Below are positions 1 to 12,227 of a stretch of DNA of 64,000 nucleotides, in pieces; the first letter of the stretch is position 1, and each line of letters opens with the position of its first letter. The position numbers and the translations under genes were made by a program. Source of the DNA: Beta vulgaris subsp. vulgaris (taxonomy: Eukaryota; Streptophyta; Magnoliopsida; Caryophyllales; Amaranthaceae); the NCBI RefSeq assembly GCF_026745355.1, contig NC_079208.1, forward strand, positions 22,359,121 to 22,423,120, written 5' to 3'. The notes under the pieces were generated by a model that was given only the letters and a program-made list of their open reading frames with translations, searched no databases and was not told the DNA's origin.

Positions 1-59
1 CATCATCATAACCTTTTTAATCATATCCAAACTAATTCATCTTCTAAACTAGTAAACTA

Positions 60-385
60 TTTTAACTATAACCCACCACAACATCACTACAACAACAGAA
101 CAACAACATAATACATCCACCACAACCATCACAATTACTCCACAATAGCCACCACAACTACAACAACAACCATAACAACGGCGCAACAACAATAATAGGC
201 AACAACTTTGTAGAACCTCCACCACAACCACAATGACAGAACAACAATAACCCAACAACATACTACAACAGAGCAACAACAACAATAGCAACTCCACAAC
301 AACTTCACCACAACCACCACAACAACTCCACAACAACAATAACATAACAACTCCACCTCAATCATCACAATCACTCCACAAGTCC
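60..385. repeat. Degenerate ACA/CCA trinucleotide tract
   Basis: About 325 bp made almost entirely of CAA, ACA and CCA triplets with scattered interruptions. It is low-complexity DNA. Translations from it are runs of Val, Cys and Leu and do not look like a protein. Confidence 0.75.
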
Positions 386-1415
386 ATGTACTAAACATTT
401 CCATTAAGAAGCATAATTGTATTACTTAGTGTATAAGTGTTGTTTAGGTCAAATGAAACATCTCTAATGAACCTTAGCATGTTATATCCATGTTACATAC
501 TCAATATACACATAATAAAATACATATCATAAGTAAATTCATTTCATAGACATGCTTTACACTAGAAAGAAACAATCACCTAACTATAGGTATGGAAATC
601 TCTAGGGTAAAACCAAACTAAGTGTGTACCTTTACTAAGGATGCTTAAAGCCACGAAACTCCTTAATCCAATTGGTTAACTACTCCTACAGCTTCCCCTG
701 AATGTATAAAAGCTAAAGATTAGTTTTAACAAGCTTATAGATATGAAAAACTAAGCTTAAATACAAGAGGTGTAAACTGTTGAACTTACAGCAACTTATG
801 TGATCTTTCAGCAAGGTTTTCTATATGAGTTTAAGGTCTAAAGATTGGAACTAAAGCTTGAACTACTTTGTATGGTTGTCTGAAGAGTTCTATGTAAAGA
901 AAAGTGGGTGTCCAAGGGGAAGAAATAAGAGAAAAGAGAAAAAATTCCAGAACAGGCTTTTATAGTCTGTTCTGGCGGTACCCCCAAGGGAGGGGAAACC
1001 TCTTATGGGCAAGGTCGGTTTCTTGGAGTTTTTGGGTGATTCTTGCTTGAGGTGTTAGCCTAAGGTGTTGGCTTTCATGCATAAAAAGGTCTTTGAGAGA
1101 TAGACACTCAAGAAGCTTCTAAGCAGCTTTCTTTGAGCATAAGTCTGAGCTGTAATTTCAGCTGGCCAGGTTTTACTATGTAAGCAATTTACCCTATTGA
1201 GCCACGTAATTCTTGGGGATAAATGACCATTTTAACCTTAAGACATCCCAAGCATGTCATATATCAAGTTTGGTTAGGTTGTGATCTCGGATTCAACCCC
1301 GAAAGGCTCTTTAACTAGAAGTTCATCGCTAACCGATAAAACAATCTCCAAACGATTTTCATAATCTTAATGTTTAAGGCTCTCAAGGACTTTCTAACTT
1401 ATCTATTGGTTTCCA

Positions 1416-1535
1416 AAGCCTTCTTAGCTAATAAGAATGATGGTTCTTATCCTCTTTGACCTTTCTTAACCATTAAGAATGATGATGCTTATCCACAAGC
1501 TTTCTTAACCATTAAGAATGATGGTCTTATCCACT
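1416..1535. repeat. Three short tandem repeats in the left LTR-like region
   Basis: A unit of about 40 bp containing TTAAGAATGATG followed by CTTATCC occurs three times in a row with small differences. It lies just inside the LTR end at 1577, where U3 enhancer-type repeats are often found. Function is not shown. Confidence 0.5.
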
Positions 1536-2774
1536 TTTAGCTTTTAAATAAAGGTTCTTAAAAACAGGGCTATTACAATTTACAATCCTATTACTTTTCT
1601 CTGAGCCACAACTTAAGTTCATAAACTCAAGTTCCCAACAACAGTTCCCACAACTGTCGTTCCTGTCGAACTTCACTCGAAGTTCTTTTCTCTTTCTCTT
1701 TCTCACGCTTCACTCAAAGCTTCTCACACTTACAAGAGTTCACTTAAACCCTTTACCCGAGAATACAATTCGTAAGACAATGGAAGAGTAATAACTCGAA
1801 TAAAGTAAGTATGAATTCTCTTAGGAATGACACTGACTCTTAAGACAACTAAGGATATTTGGTTAAGTTAAACACAAAATAATCTAAGGTTTAGGAGCCT
1901 ATTTATAGAGAACTTACGCAAGGCATAAACTATCCACTACTTAATCCATTATCCCATGATGTCCATGACTTAATTAATTAATTAGTTTATATTAAATATT
2001 TCTTGAGAAATAATTAACCCACTCATCCCACTACTTAGCTTAGGAATAAGAAGCAGTAAGTATTACGTGATTTTAAATACTTGGGGAATAATTAATCTAA
2101 TTAAACTAATGAAGACTTGGGAAGTAATTTACTAAGCCCACTAACTACAAACGTGTAGCATTAGTGTTTAGGAGTGATAACTAATTTCTTAGGGAATAAT
2201 TAAAACATTTACTTTAAATAGTTTTTATGAAAATATCTTTATAAATATGTTAATTAAAACCGAAAATCATTTTTGTATTTTAAAAAAAGATCTTTTTATA
2301 ACCATAAATTATATTTGATTTTGAAAACAAAATCTTTTTTTTTAATTAAAATATAACATATGAGATTTAAAAGGTTTGATATTTATCCTAGTTAAATCAG
2401 AAAATCATTTCAAATCTTTTCCTAACAAACTCCCTAAAATAGTGGATCTAGTCAAAACTAACCTAGGAGTCCTAACTAACCAATTGGGTTGCACAAATAA
2501 TGTTAGGCGCACCACTTAGGAAATATTAGGTGTTCCTTAAGTCGTTTATGAGTCTGTTCCTTAACCTTGTTCCTAACTGTGCTAGTGTTTGTTCCTTTCA
2601 TGGGAACAGAACCAAGTTTTGTTTGAGAAGTCAACACAAAATAAATTGAGCATTCACTCAACCTTAACAAGAAGATATTAAATACACCATTATGTATTCT
2701 AATCTTCACTTCAAGCTTGATACTTCATCATTCGAACATCTTCACTTCGATCTTTGATTAATTCTCCATTTTAA

Positions 2775-2790
2775 TCTTCGATCAAGTTTT
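2775..2790. repeat. LINE target-site duplication, left
   Basis: TCTTCGATCAAGTTTT, identical to 7709-7724. The last four T's could partly belong to the tail, so the duplication is 12-16 bp. Confidence 0.9.
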
Positions 2791-2923
2791 TTTTTTTTGA
2801 ACCAGTAAGAAAAGATATATATAAGCTCAAACAACAAGTACACCCTATAACCTCCGAGGTCAGAACAAACCAACTAGGTTGGACTCTTCATCACAAGGAG
2901 GTTCAAACAACTAGTTACAACCA

Positions 2924-5900
2924 TCAAACATTACTACAAAGGCTTTCCCACCATGCGCTATCTTTACTAGTGATCTTAGTTAGACCATGAGCTTTAATTC
3001 TACAAATCACATCACATCTGATTTTGTCAAAAACATATCTTGGATTATTAACTTTTGCATTCCAGACAGCATCATTCCTAGTATGCCATATTGCATACAC
3101 AGTAGCATTTAGAGCAGCAGCATAAACTTTCTTCTGGAATCCAGAACCTTTTCTTCTTCTTATCATCTTGTACCACATACTCAGGCTTCTGTCTACCCAT
3201 TTCAGCTTAATCCAATTCAGCACTAGATGCAGTAGTCTATTACTGAAATCACACTGGAACAGCAAATGGTTGTGAGTTTCAATCTGCCTCTGACAGATTG
3301 GACATTCATCATCATCAATGATCCTCCACTGTTTCAATCTATCCTTTGTGTAGATTCTCTGTTTCACAGCCAGCCAGCAAATAAAATTATGTTTAGGAAT
3401 AGCAAGTCTGCACCACACAAGCTTATCCCAGAAACATCTAGGATGTTCACCCACCAGCAGCATATAGATCTTGTTGATCTGGTACCTTTGAGTTTGCATA
3501 ATAACTGCTATGTCAATCTGAGTCTTGATTTTATCTTTAACAGCACATATACTTTTCCAGTACCAACTGGCACTACTTGGAGCCTTATAGGTCCACCAGT
3601 CAGAGCTCTTCACATACACCTCATTAACCCATCTTATCCAAAGGGAGTCTTCTTTCTTTGCAATAGCCCAAATCAGCTTTCCAAGGGCAGCTTGGTTCCA
3701 AGTCTCTATATTTCGAAAACCCAGACCACCTGCTCTTTTAGGAAGACATGTGGTGTTCCAATCTACATTCCCAGGTTTGTTACTATAATACTCACCACTC
3801 CATAAGAATGCCCTACAAATCTCCATTATCTTCTTAATCACACCCTTGGGGATAACAATAATCTGTCCCCAATATGTGTGTAGGCTCATCAGAACTGAAT
3901 TGACTAATTGGACTCTAGCTGCATAAGAGAGATGCCTAGAGCTCCAAATTCTGATTCTGTTTATCATTTTATCACACAAAGCATTACAAGCAGCATTACT
4001 GATTCTAGAAGAGCAAATATGCATGCCTAGGTAAGTGAATGGAAGCTGACCCAGCACAAACCCAGAGACATCAAGAATTCTTTTAATCTCCTCCTCTTCC
4101 ATACCTGCTGTGTACACAGCAGTTTTATTCTTGTTCACACAAAGCCCTGATGTGTCAGAGAAGAGCTTGAAACCTTGCAGGAGCAGATATGTAGAAACAA
4201 ATTCTCCTTTGCAGAATAATAATACATCATCAGCAAATACCAGATGATTTAGTTTAAGAGAGCTACACCTATGATGGAATTTGAAACCATTCTTCATCCC
4301 TATGTACTTCATAATCCTACTCATGTACTCCATACAAATGACAAAGAGAAGAGGTGAGATGGGATCACCTTGTCTGAGTCCTCTCTTGGGATTAAAGAAA
4401 CCAAATAAGTTCCCATTAATCATCAAAGAGCAACTATTACTAGTGATACATGTCATTACCCAATCAATAAATTTATGAGGGAAATGTAAACTAGTCATCA
4501 TTTCTCTCACAAATTCCCATTCAATAGTATCATAAGCCTTCCTCATATCCATTTTTATCATACAACTAGGCCTGCACCTTTTTCTACCATACCCATTTAA
4601 GAGATCCTGGCAAATCATTATGTTGTTCACTATGCTCCTTCCTTGAATGAAAGCTCCTTGATTATCAGCAACAATCTTAGGAAGTAAGGGACTCAATCTC
4701 ATACAGAGAACTTTTGAAGTAATCTTGTAAATCACATTGCAACAAGCAATTGGTCGAAAATCAATAACAGAATTAGGCACCTTACATTTAGGAATAAGGG
4801 CTAAGACTGTAGTGTTTATTTCTTTTAACATTTTACCACTATGGAAAAAAGAAATAACTGCTTGAGTTACCTGATCACCAATTTGGTCCCAATTATCTCT
4901 GAAGAATTATGAACCAAATCCATCACTTCCAGGAGACTTATCCCCAGGAATAGAGAACAATGCTTGCTTGACTTCATCAGGCCTAACAGGAGAAATAAGG
5001 CCTTCATGATCTTCATTATCAACATTTTTTCCCAAATCAACAATTTCCTGAACTACTGACTTCCTATTCCCCATAGTAGTTCCCAATAACTGCAAATAAT
5101 ACTCCAGAAAAGCTTTCTGGATCTCTTCAGGTTTATCAGCCCACTTGCCATCCTTGTCACTGATGCTGTAAATGTTATTTTGTATCCTTCTTTGCTTGAT
5201 TGCTTGATGGAATAACCTTGTGTTGTCATCACCATCTTTTATCCATGCTGCTCTGGCCTTTTGTCTCAGGTAACCCACATATTGCTTATGGATTCTGTTA
5301 TAATTATCAGAGGCATCTTGTTCTTGTAACCTCAGATCAGTGTTATGAATATCAGTTTGCAAAACTTGCTGGCATTCCATTAACTTCTTCAAGGCTTCAG
5401 TGTCTTGAACTTGAATATTCATAACATCTCTGTTTAGATCTTTAATGGCCTTCTTTGTAGCTTTCAGCTTAGTAACAATTGCATACATTTTCGACCCATT
5501 TATTTTCTTGCTCCAAACAGTATGGACAGCCTGATCATAACCATTCAATTCTCTCCATATTCTATAGTATCTAAAAGGCCTTCTCATTTTTTGTATGTCT
5601 TGAATCAATCTGATAACTAATGGTGTATGATCAAATCTACCTTCAGGGACATACCTCACTTCAGCATCAGGGAACATCTCTAACCATTCTCCACCTACAA
5701 GGGCTCTGTCCAATTTGCAGTAGACTCTATCAGTGCCTTGCTGCTTGTTACACCAGGTATAGAATTGGCCTACACCTTTAAGATCAGAAAGTACACAATC
5801 ACTCACACAACTCCTGAAATCAGCAGTTTCCCTACTGGATACCAGAGAGCCCACCCTTTCATCAGTATTCAAAACACAATTGAAATCCCCTACTACAATC

Positions 5901-6308
5901 CAGGGATTATTATTCATATTAGCAATTTTCCTCAAATCCATCCATAAGTCTCCCCTTTTTAGTGCCTCATTGTGGCCATACACAAAGCTACACCTAAAGC
6001 AAATGCTACTATTCTGGATAGAAGTTATAACACAGTGGACTAACTGACTTGTCATCACTCCAAAATCAACTGAAAATGATAAAGGGTTCCAGGCAACCAC
6101 TATTCTACCACCTTTATGACACTTTGAGTTGGAGGTAAAGCACCAACCCTGAAACACATTTCTATACAGTGAACCCATATTACTAGGCTTCACCTTAGTC
6201 TCCAAGAGGCAAACAACACCTACAGCTTGTGTTAAGGAAATTCCTAACACTTTGTTGTTTCTGTAGGCTGTTCACACCTCTCACATTCCAAACTACTACA
6301 CTATCCAT
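2924..6308 (-). pseudogene. LINE ORF2, endonuclease-reverse transcriptase (broken)
   Basis: It reads from ATG at 6308 (MDSVVVWNVRGVN). The apurinic-endonuclease-like domain shows ETK, GDFN and FDHTPL motifs. The RT domain has FRPIAC, QGAFIQGR and the catalytic FADD box (about 4220). A zf-RVT-type cysteine/histidine region (ECPIC...H...C) lies near the C terminus. A frameshift lies at about 6230-6260 within the endonuclease. A TAA at 4907-4909, most simply a CAA-to-TAA change, separates endonuclease from RT. The rest of the RT part (4831-2924) is open. The product would nick DNA and copy element RNA, but this copy cannot make a full-length protein. Confidence 0.93.
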
Positions 6309-7647
6309 TTTGGATAGGGAAGTTTCCACCTCCCTCATGCCTTTCAGTCTCCTTTTGAACACCTTGGTCTCCTGCTTTTCCTTCCTCCATCTGTGACATC
6401 CCTTGCCTCTCTGTACATTCATCAATCTCTAATGCAGAAAAGGCATTTTTGACTACAACAACAGCAACAGGTGGTGAATTATTTTTCACTACCTTACTAG
6501 GACTCTTGTACTCATCATTAGCATCCATCTTGCTAACTGGAACAGTCTCTTTAACAGGCTTCTTAGGAACCCAGTCCTTTTTCTGAGTTTTGCCAGGCTC
6601 CATTTTCTTCCTGCATTCCTTCTCATGATGTCCCATTAGCTGACATTTATTACATTTTATAGGCTTCCATTCATATTCAATCTCCACACAAATCTCGATG
6701 CCTTTCTCATTTATAAACACCATCTGGTCAGGGAATTCATGATCAATGCTCATCTCAATCAGTATTCTAGCATAGGACAACCTGTCTCTCTGCTTAGTAG
6801 CCATGTCCACTTTAACAGGCTTCCCTAAACCACCCACAATCTTGAACAAACTTCGTTCACCCCAATACTTAAAGTCCAGCTTCACCCTCACCCATGTAGG
6901 AACAGTCATGAAATCATCTTTATGTATCTCCAAATCAGGTGACCATGGCTTAAGAAACATAGGCTTCTTATCAAAGAAAGGCATATCACTATTTAAGATC
7001 AAATCACGTTTCTCCATTGATTTGAATCTTATCAAATACACACCAAATTTGACCATCACCACCTTGTCTATACCTTCATTCCTCCAGATTCTTCTACAAA
7101 ATCCTTCCATCACATTAATGGGCGGATTCGCCCCAGCAACATACCCCACAACAGCTGAACTCCAATAGTCAATCTCAGATTGAATATCCTCAAGTTCAAT
7201 TTTGATCAGATTATCAACTTTTGTTTGACTAATTCCACCTCCTACTGTTCCAACATTCAATTCCACCACGTCCGGATTCCCCTCATTATCCATATTATTA
7301 TTCAATTCATCATTCCAGTGTAAAATAGGGATTGGAGAATGGATGTTACCTCGTGAGCTTTGAGCTGCATTTCCTTCCCAATCAGATCGATCATCATTCT
7401 TCTTAGTAATGACCGTAAGCCAATCACTAAAAGTTCGTTTGATCGCTGAGTCCACAATAAATTCCCTCAGAGATTCATCAGGGGTTTGAATTTCTTCAAC
7501 ATCAGTACAATTCTTACGTTCTCCTACCGTCAAATCACCTATTCCCATTATTTCATCCACTGATTTCATCTTCCTAGCTTGCGATTCCACATTCGGACCC
7601 TTATTCTTCTTAGCTACATCCTTACCACCTCCAGGTTTCTTAGCCAT
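6301..7647 (-). CDS. LINE ORF1, DUF4283 and zinc-knuckle protein
   Basis: A 448-residue open frame, intact from ATG to stop. The middle part (about residues 140-290) resembles the plant DUF4283 domain found in LINE ORF1 proteins. It is followed by a CCHC knuckle near residue 330 (C-x2-C-x4-H-x4-C, starting CNKC). A Lys/Pro-rich tail with an SPSKV-type stretch follows. In the L1 group this protein coats the element RNA and takes part in target-primed integration. Its stop codon overlaps the ORF2 start (ATG at 6308) by a few bases, a compact arrangement typical of these LINEs. Confidence 0.9.
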   Translation of the reverse strand: MAKKPGGGKDVAKKNKGPNVESQARKMKSVDEIMGIGDLTVGERKNCTDVEEIQTPDESLREFIVDSAIKRTFSDWLTVITKKNDDRSDWEGNAAQSSRGNIHSPIPILHWNDELNNNMDNEGNPDVVELNVGTVGGGISQTKVDNLIKIELEDIQSEIDYWSSAVVGYVAGANPPINVMEGFCRRIWRNEGIDKVVMVKFGVYLIRFKSMEKRDLILNSDMPFFDKKPMFLKPWSPDLEIHKDDFMTVPTWVRVKLDFKYWGERSLFKIVGGLGKPVKVDMATKQRDRLSYARILIEMSIDHEFPDQMVFINEKGIEICVEIEYEWKPIKCNKCQLMGHHEKECRKKMEPGKTQKKDWVPKKPVKETVPVSKMDANDEYKSPSKVVKNNSPPVAVVVVKNAFSALEIDECTERQGMSQMEEGKAGDQGVQKETERHEGGGNFPIQNG

Positions 7648-7708
7648 GGCGTCACGTTTTAGAGAAAACGAGAGAGAAAACTAGAGAGAGAAGGCGCGAA
7701 CATTTTTT

Positions 7709-7724
7709 TCTTCGATCAAGTTTT
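7709..7724. repeat. LINE target-site duplication, right
   Basis: The second copy of TCTTCGATCAAGTTTT, directly after the LINE 5' end. SIRE LTR sequence continues on its far side. Confidence 0.9.
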
Positions 7725-7818
7725 CTCTTTGCTCGAGAATGAATTATCTAGCAACATCATAAATAAAATACAATATGTCTTTTGTGTTTAAGTCATCTTC
7801 AAAACTCAAAGGTCGACA

Positions 7819-7832
7819 ATTTCCCCCTTTTT
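7819..7832 (-). other. SIRE copy 1 polypurine tract
   Basis: The minus strand reads AAAAAGGGGGAAAT directly before the LTR start TGTCGACC. Such tracts prime plus-strand DNA synthesis and fix the 3' LTR boundary at 7818. Confidence 0.8.
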
Positions 7833-8368
7833 GAAGATGGCAACAAAAGGCATATACAATATAATATGTAATTTAAATAAGTCATATAAAACTCTTTTAA
7901 CAAAGTAATTCAACTAAGTTCAATTCTAATAGACTTATTATTTTATTTTTAACTAAGAGAAAAACATGATGTTAAATCAACTTGATGTTTAATCAACTTG
8001 TGAACATGAAACATGGCTAGAGAAAATGTTTACTCTTATTGCCTTACTCTTTCCCCATTTGGGTTCTTCAAAAACATTATTCCACGATTTTGAAAATATG
8101 AAATTTATCTATCAAAACACATCACACCACCAAACTTTGTGCGAAATAATTTGGTTAGTACAAGAGAATAAAACTTTCAACTCTCAAAAACCGCAATCCA
8201 AGAATATTAGCCATTCAAGAGACGCACACACGCAAAAAGATTCAACGTAGAATTAACAATTTAACATTGTTCCATTGTAGCATGCTAAGAAAGGAAAGAA
8301 AGAAAATAAACACAAGAAAAAAATTGTTCCCATGATATAAAAAAAGAAAGATAAACTAGGAGGAGTGT

Positions 8369-10342
8369 TTAAGGCTTAGGAGAGGAGGTTTGTTCGACCA
8401 CTTGTTCCACCACATCATCCAACTTAGTCATCACTTCCTTATGATTGCCTTCAACGGTTTTATCAAGCTTGAACACGATATCCTCCAAATTCATTATTTT
8501 CTTGTTCATCTTTTGGAGGGACGTGATCGTATCTCCAAGTTGCTCCATAATCAATTTTTGACGATCCAAAGCTTTGTCAACCTTGTCCATTAATCCTTGC
8601 GCTAACCCATTCACTCCCTTTGCTTCATTAGCGAATGTAAACAAGTATCTAACCTTCGTGCATGAGTAATGTAAACAAGTAATCTAACCTTCGTGCATGA
8701 GCAAAGGTATAAGTAGCACCAATGGTAGGGTTTTAAGATGAGGAAGGTGAGGAGTTATGAGGGTTGGTTTCGGCATGGTGTTCCTTAGGATCAGAAACAA
8801 CAGTTTGTTCCTTTGAGATGGAAACAGCTGCAGGTTTTCCCTTGGGAACAGGAGAGGTAGGAGAATTGGAAGGAGGAGAAATTAGAGTGTTTTGTGACTT
8901 AGAAGGAGGTGGAGATGCGGTTTTAGGTGGAGTGGTGTCCATGGGAACAGGGGATTGTTCCCTAGATGGAGGAATGCAAGCCTCATAGGCTTCTTTGGCG
9001 ATCACGCAAACTTCATCATCATCAATATTATCATCTGTATCAAGTACAAAAGAAAGAGAGTTCAACACCTTCATGTTTCGAACTCTTTGACTAGTTCGAG
9101 TAGCTCTCAAAACAGGATTCTCCAATTCTCCCATGCAAACCACCTTCTTCCCTTTTTCCTTTGTTCTTTCTTCTCTTTGTTTTTATTTTTCCAATTTTTT
9201 ATTTTTCTGATCTTTTCTATTTCGATTTTTTCAGTTTTCTTTTCTTTTTCAACCTCTATTTTGGTTTCATCATCTTCTTCTCCAAAACATTCATCTTCTT
9301 CCGCATCATCATCATCCACATTGGCTCTTCCTTTGATCACATCTCCATCAACAACACACACATTCAAATTATTCAATGCCCTAGCATTTAGCAAAATTTC
9401 CGTTGTCACACCAATATTCGAAACTCCATTAAGCTTCACATTAAAGTTAATTAAAATTTTCGTAACAAGAGCTCCATAACCAACAGCAAACCCATTTTCA
9501 ATACAATGACTCATGTGTTGTATCATTAAGGATGGAAAATTTATAAGTTTATGGGAAGCTAGGCAATGAATGTAAATCAAGTCTAACATGCCAACTTGAG
9601 CACGTTGAGAAAGGCGAGGTAAAAGATCTTTCTTTAAAATGTGGAAAAGTATTTTGTGTTAAGGGGAAAGGAGATTGTGATCAAGAAAGGTAGTACCTCG
9701 TTTACCACCATATTTTACAATTAGTTCATCAAAGGAAATATTAGAAAAGGGATAAGAACTTCGTTGTTTCTTGAAATAAACATCAGTTCCTGTCATAGGA
9801 ACACCGAACAGATTTCCCAAAAATTTGGCATTAAAATCAATTTGGGTTCCTCTAACAAGAGTAGAACAGTTTCCTTCCTTATCAATTGAAAAGCTTTCAC
9901 AAAATTCATCCATAAGTTTGGGAACTAGACATTGGCCATAACAATTTTCAAAGAGGTGTTCCGAACCTTGAAATTTTACCAAATCATGCAATTGTTTAAA
10001 AGTGACCCTTTTACACCAAGTTAAATCAACACATAAACCAAGAACATACCGCGATCCGACTGATTTTCTTTTTGCGATATTGGTTGTTCTTCTCACAGGA
10101 ACAGCGGGTTCCCCCTCAATCTTTGCATACGATTCTTCCATTTCCCAAGTTTCTTCACTTTGCTTCCTTTTTCTCAAGATCTGTTTTGGTGGATTTGGTG
10201 AGATAACCATGGGAGTTGGAGATTCGGTGTGTGTGGAAGAGGGAGAGGATTTTTCGGGTTTTTGGTTAGTAAGAGAGTGAGGAGTTTTTGTGATGTTCAT
10301 GTTTGTGAAGGGGGGCGGTTTTATTGTGATGAAGAGGTGCAA
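8369..10342 (-). pseudogene. SIRE 3' extra ORF (plant-transposon-protein-like)
   Basis: It lies between RNase H and the 3' LTR in the sense direction, where SIRE elements carry an extra or 'envelope-like' ORF. Pieces in order: 10342-9659, a 227-residue globular part with LVRGTQIDF and VGSRYVLGL; 9589-9107, continuing with INFPSLMIQH and then a highly charged Asp/Glu/Lys/Glu segment; 9143-8733, a Pro/Ser-rich segment; 8644-8369, a predicted coiled coil. The N-terminal half resembles the 'putative plant transposon protein' domain (PF20167 type). I see no clear signal peptide or membrane segment, so an envelope role is not supported. Stops and frameshifts separate the pieces. Confidence 0.7.
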
Positions 10343-10914
10343 TTTTGGTTTAGAGAGAAAGCTTGGGAGTAATTAATGGAGGAAGATGGAAAGTAAAATT
10401 TTTTTACTTAACCGTGTATAATACTCGGTTTGAGGAGAGAGAAAAAATAGATAAAGAAAATTAAATAAAGAAATTTAACATAATTACAAGATAATATTTC
10501 TCAACTAATTTGAGAGATATTAGGAAAGAATAAAGGAAGTAAACTCGGATTTTTAGGCAAAAAAATTTGATCATGTTTTTGGATTTTTAATTTGAAATTC
10601 GAAAATTTAAAAGAAATCCTAAATTTAATACGCTAGGCGCAGCGTTTGGGAACAGCGAATGGGAACGACAAATTTTGGTACTTTGGAACGCAATTTCCTT
10701 TAATCCCTTGTTAACTCTTAAGGCATAGAATTGTCGTATGAACACTAAGGGGAATATTATTGGACCTTGGTGAGCAGATTTCAGACATTTCACTCATACA
10801 TATGAATGAATCACATAAAAATTGCGATGCATTTTAAACAGATAAAAACATCAAATTTATTCACACATACATAATGCCAAAGAGTCAAACCAATAGGGAG
10901 AAAGATTATAGCAA
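10343..10914 (-). other. SIRE spacer between RNase H and the 3' ORF
   Basis: AT-rich sequence of about 570 bp with no recognisable domain. Its length and position fit the untranslated gap usual in SIRE elements between pol and the extra ORF. Confidence 0.55.
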
Positions 10915-12146
10915 TTATTTCAACTTAATCAAGCCAAGTTCAAGTCTCAGTTTTACAAACCTATCTCTATTTAAGGGCTTAGTTAGAATATCGGCAATCT
11001 GACGTTCAGTTTCACAAAATTCCATTTTTATAAGGCCCTTTTCAACATTGCCCTTAAGAAAATGATGCCTAATATGGATATGCTTAACTCTAGAATGATG
11101 CACGGGATATTTAGAAATACTAATAGCACTAGTATTATCATAATAGATAGGAACACAATTAAAGTAAATTCCATAGTCACAAAGTTGTTGTTTTATCCAT
11201 AGCATTTGGGAACAACATGCTGTTGCTGCAACATATTCAGCCTTAGCTGTAGATAAAGTAACTGTGTTTTGCTTCTTGGTGCTCCAAGAAACTAAACTAT
11301 GACTCAAGAACTGAACTATACCTGATGTACTTTTTCTATTAACCAGATCTCCAGCAATGCCAACATTTGCAAATCCTTTCAGTTCAAAGGTATCACTTCT
11401 CGAAAAGAATAGGCTGAAATCATCTGTTCCTTTGAGGTATCTTAGGATTCTCTTCATAGCTGTGAGATGAGATTCCTTTGGATTGGCTTGAAACCTTGCA
11501 CATAGCCCTACACTGAAAGCAATATCAGGATGACCTGCAATTAGATATAATAATGAGCCAATCATACCTCAATACTTGGTTTGATCCACACTCGTTCCTA
11601 TAGAATCCTCATCCAACCTAGTTGAAGTTCCCATAGGTGTATGATTTACTTTAGAAGCCTCCAAACCATAATTTTTCAGCAGTTCCTTAATATACTTCTG
11701 TTGATGGATGTAGATTCCCTCTTCTGTTTGTTTGATTTGCAACCTTAAGAAGAAGTTGAATTCACCCATCATACTCATTTTGAATTCTTTACTCATGAGA
11801 TTAGCAAAGTCTCTTCATAATCAATACCTTCCTATTGATTGCATCCTTTTACAACCAAATGAGCCATGTTCCTTACTATAGTTCCGAACTCATCCAACTT
11901 GTTCCTAAACACCCATTTCAACCCAATAACCTTATTGTGTTTAGTTTTAGGTTCAAGGTGCCAAACCTTGTTCCTTTTAAATTGATGGAGTTCATCTTTC
12001 ATAGCTACAATACAATCAGCATAAGTGAGAGCTTCTTCATGGTTCCTGGGTTCCATCATAGAAAGAAAAGCATTAAAAGCACAAAAATTTCTAATTTGGG
12101 ATCTCGTTTGAGTTCCCTTGTTTATGTCACTGATTATGAGTTCCAC
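10915..12146 (-). pseudogene. SIRE copy 1 reverse transcriptase and RNase H (RT core deleted)
   Basis: The frame opens with the RT N-terminal region (MEPRNHEEAL, VIGLKWVFRNKLDEFG, GIDYEETFA). It then jumps straight to the post-core sequence (MGEFNFFLRLQIKQTEEGIYI). The stretch that should carry the catalytic YVDD box is absent, a loss of several hundred bases. The RNase H part is better kept: SLLYLIAGHPDIAFSVG, RYLKGTD, KSTSG, SLVSWSTKKQ, LSTAKAEYVA, and the end motif ADILTKPL. Stops occur near 11568 and about 11830. It normally copies element RNA into DNA; here it cannot. Confidence 0.9.
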
Positions 12147-12227
12147 GGGATGGGAACGCTGATGTTTCCAAGGCTTTGGTTGGAAATCCTGGATGGAAAC
12201 TTGATTTCCTTGATCATCTTCACTTCC

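Larger units (their letters stand above)
1..1577 (-). mobile_element. 5' end of an unclassified LTR retroelement
   Basis: On the minus strand an LTR-like start, TGTAATAGCCC, lies exactly where SIRE LTR homology stops (1577/1578). A minus-strand TATAAAA-like box lies near 959-966. TGTAATA-CCC starts are common in gypsy chromovirus LTRs such as Tekay/Del, so that assignment is an inference. No PBS or coding domain is visible before the window edge. The element apparently inserted into the SIRE LTR, because the missing SIRE LTR end is not found in 1-1577. Confidence 0.4.
2791..7708 (-). mobile_element. Full-length L1-like LINE
   Basis: A 4.9-kb non-LTR retrotransposon on the minus strand. It has ORF1 (nucleic-acid binding), ORF2 (endonuclease plus reverse transcriptase) and a short A-tail, seen as T's at 2791-2798. 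It is bounded by a perfect 16-bp direct repeat (2775-2790 and 7709-7724), the hallmark of target-primed reverse transcription. The 5' UTR is only about 60 bp. ORF1 is open; ORF2 has a frameshift and one nonsense codon, which suggests a fairly young but inactive copy. It inserted into the 3' LTR of the SIRE element. Confidence 0.95.
1578..7818 (-). repeat. SIRE copy 1, 3' LTR (interrupted by a LINE)
   Basis: LTR sequence occupies 1578-2790 and resumes at 7725-7818. It aligns with the 5' LTR from 15649 onward, including the stretch around CTGAGCCACAACTTAAGTT. A minus-strand TATAAATA lies at 1900-1907. The LTR starts on the minus strand with TGTCGACC directly after the purine tract. The U5 end matching 15435-15648 is missing, cut off by the element ending at 1577. 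Confidence 0.82.

Noticed and set aside
49..404. Two open frames of 89-98 codons on the minus strand
   Set aside because: They come from the ACA/CCA trinucleotide tract and read as runs of Val, Leu and Cys.
3266..3805. 179-codon plus-strand frame
   Set aside because: It is antisense to the LINE reverse transcriptase, which explains the open frame.
9155..9391. Phe/Ile-rich plus-strand frame that looks like a membrane protein
   Set aside because: It is the complement of the Glu/Lys-rich part of the SIRE 3' ORF. The hydrophobicity is a by-product of strand choice.
8369..10342. A retroviral envelope gene in the SIRE element
   Set aside because: No signal peptide, membrane anchor or cleavage-like site is visible. 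The resemblance is to plant transposon proteins.
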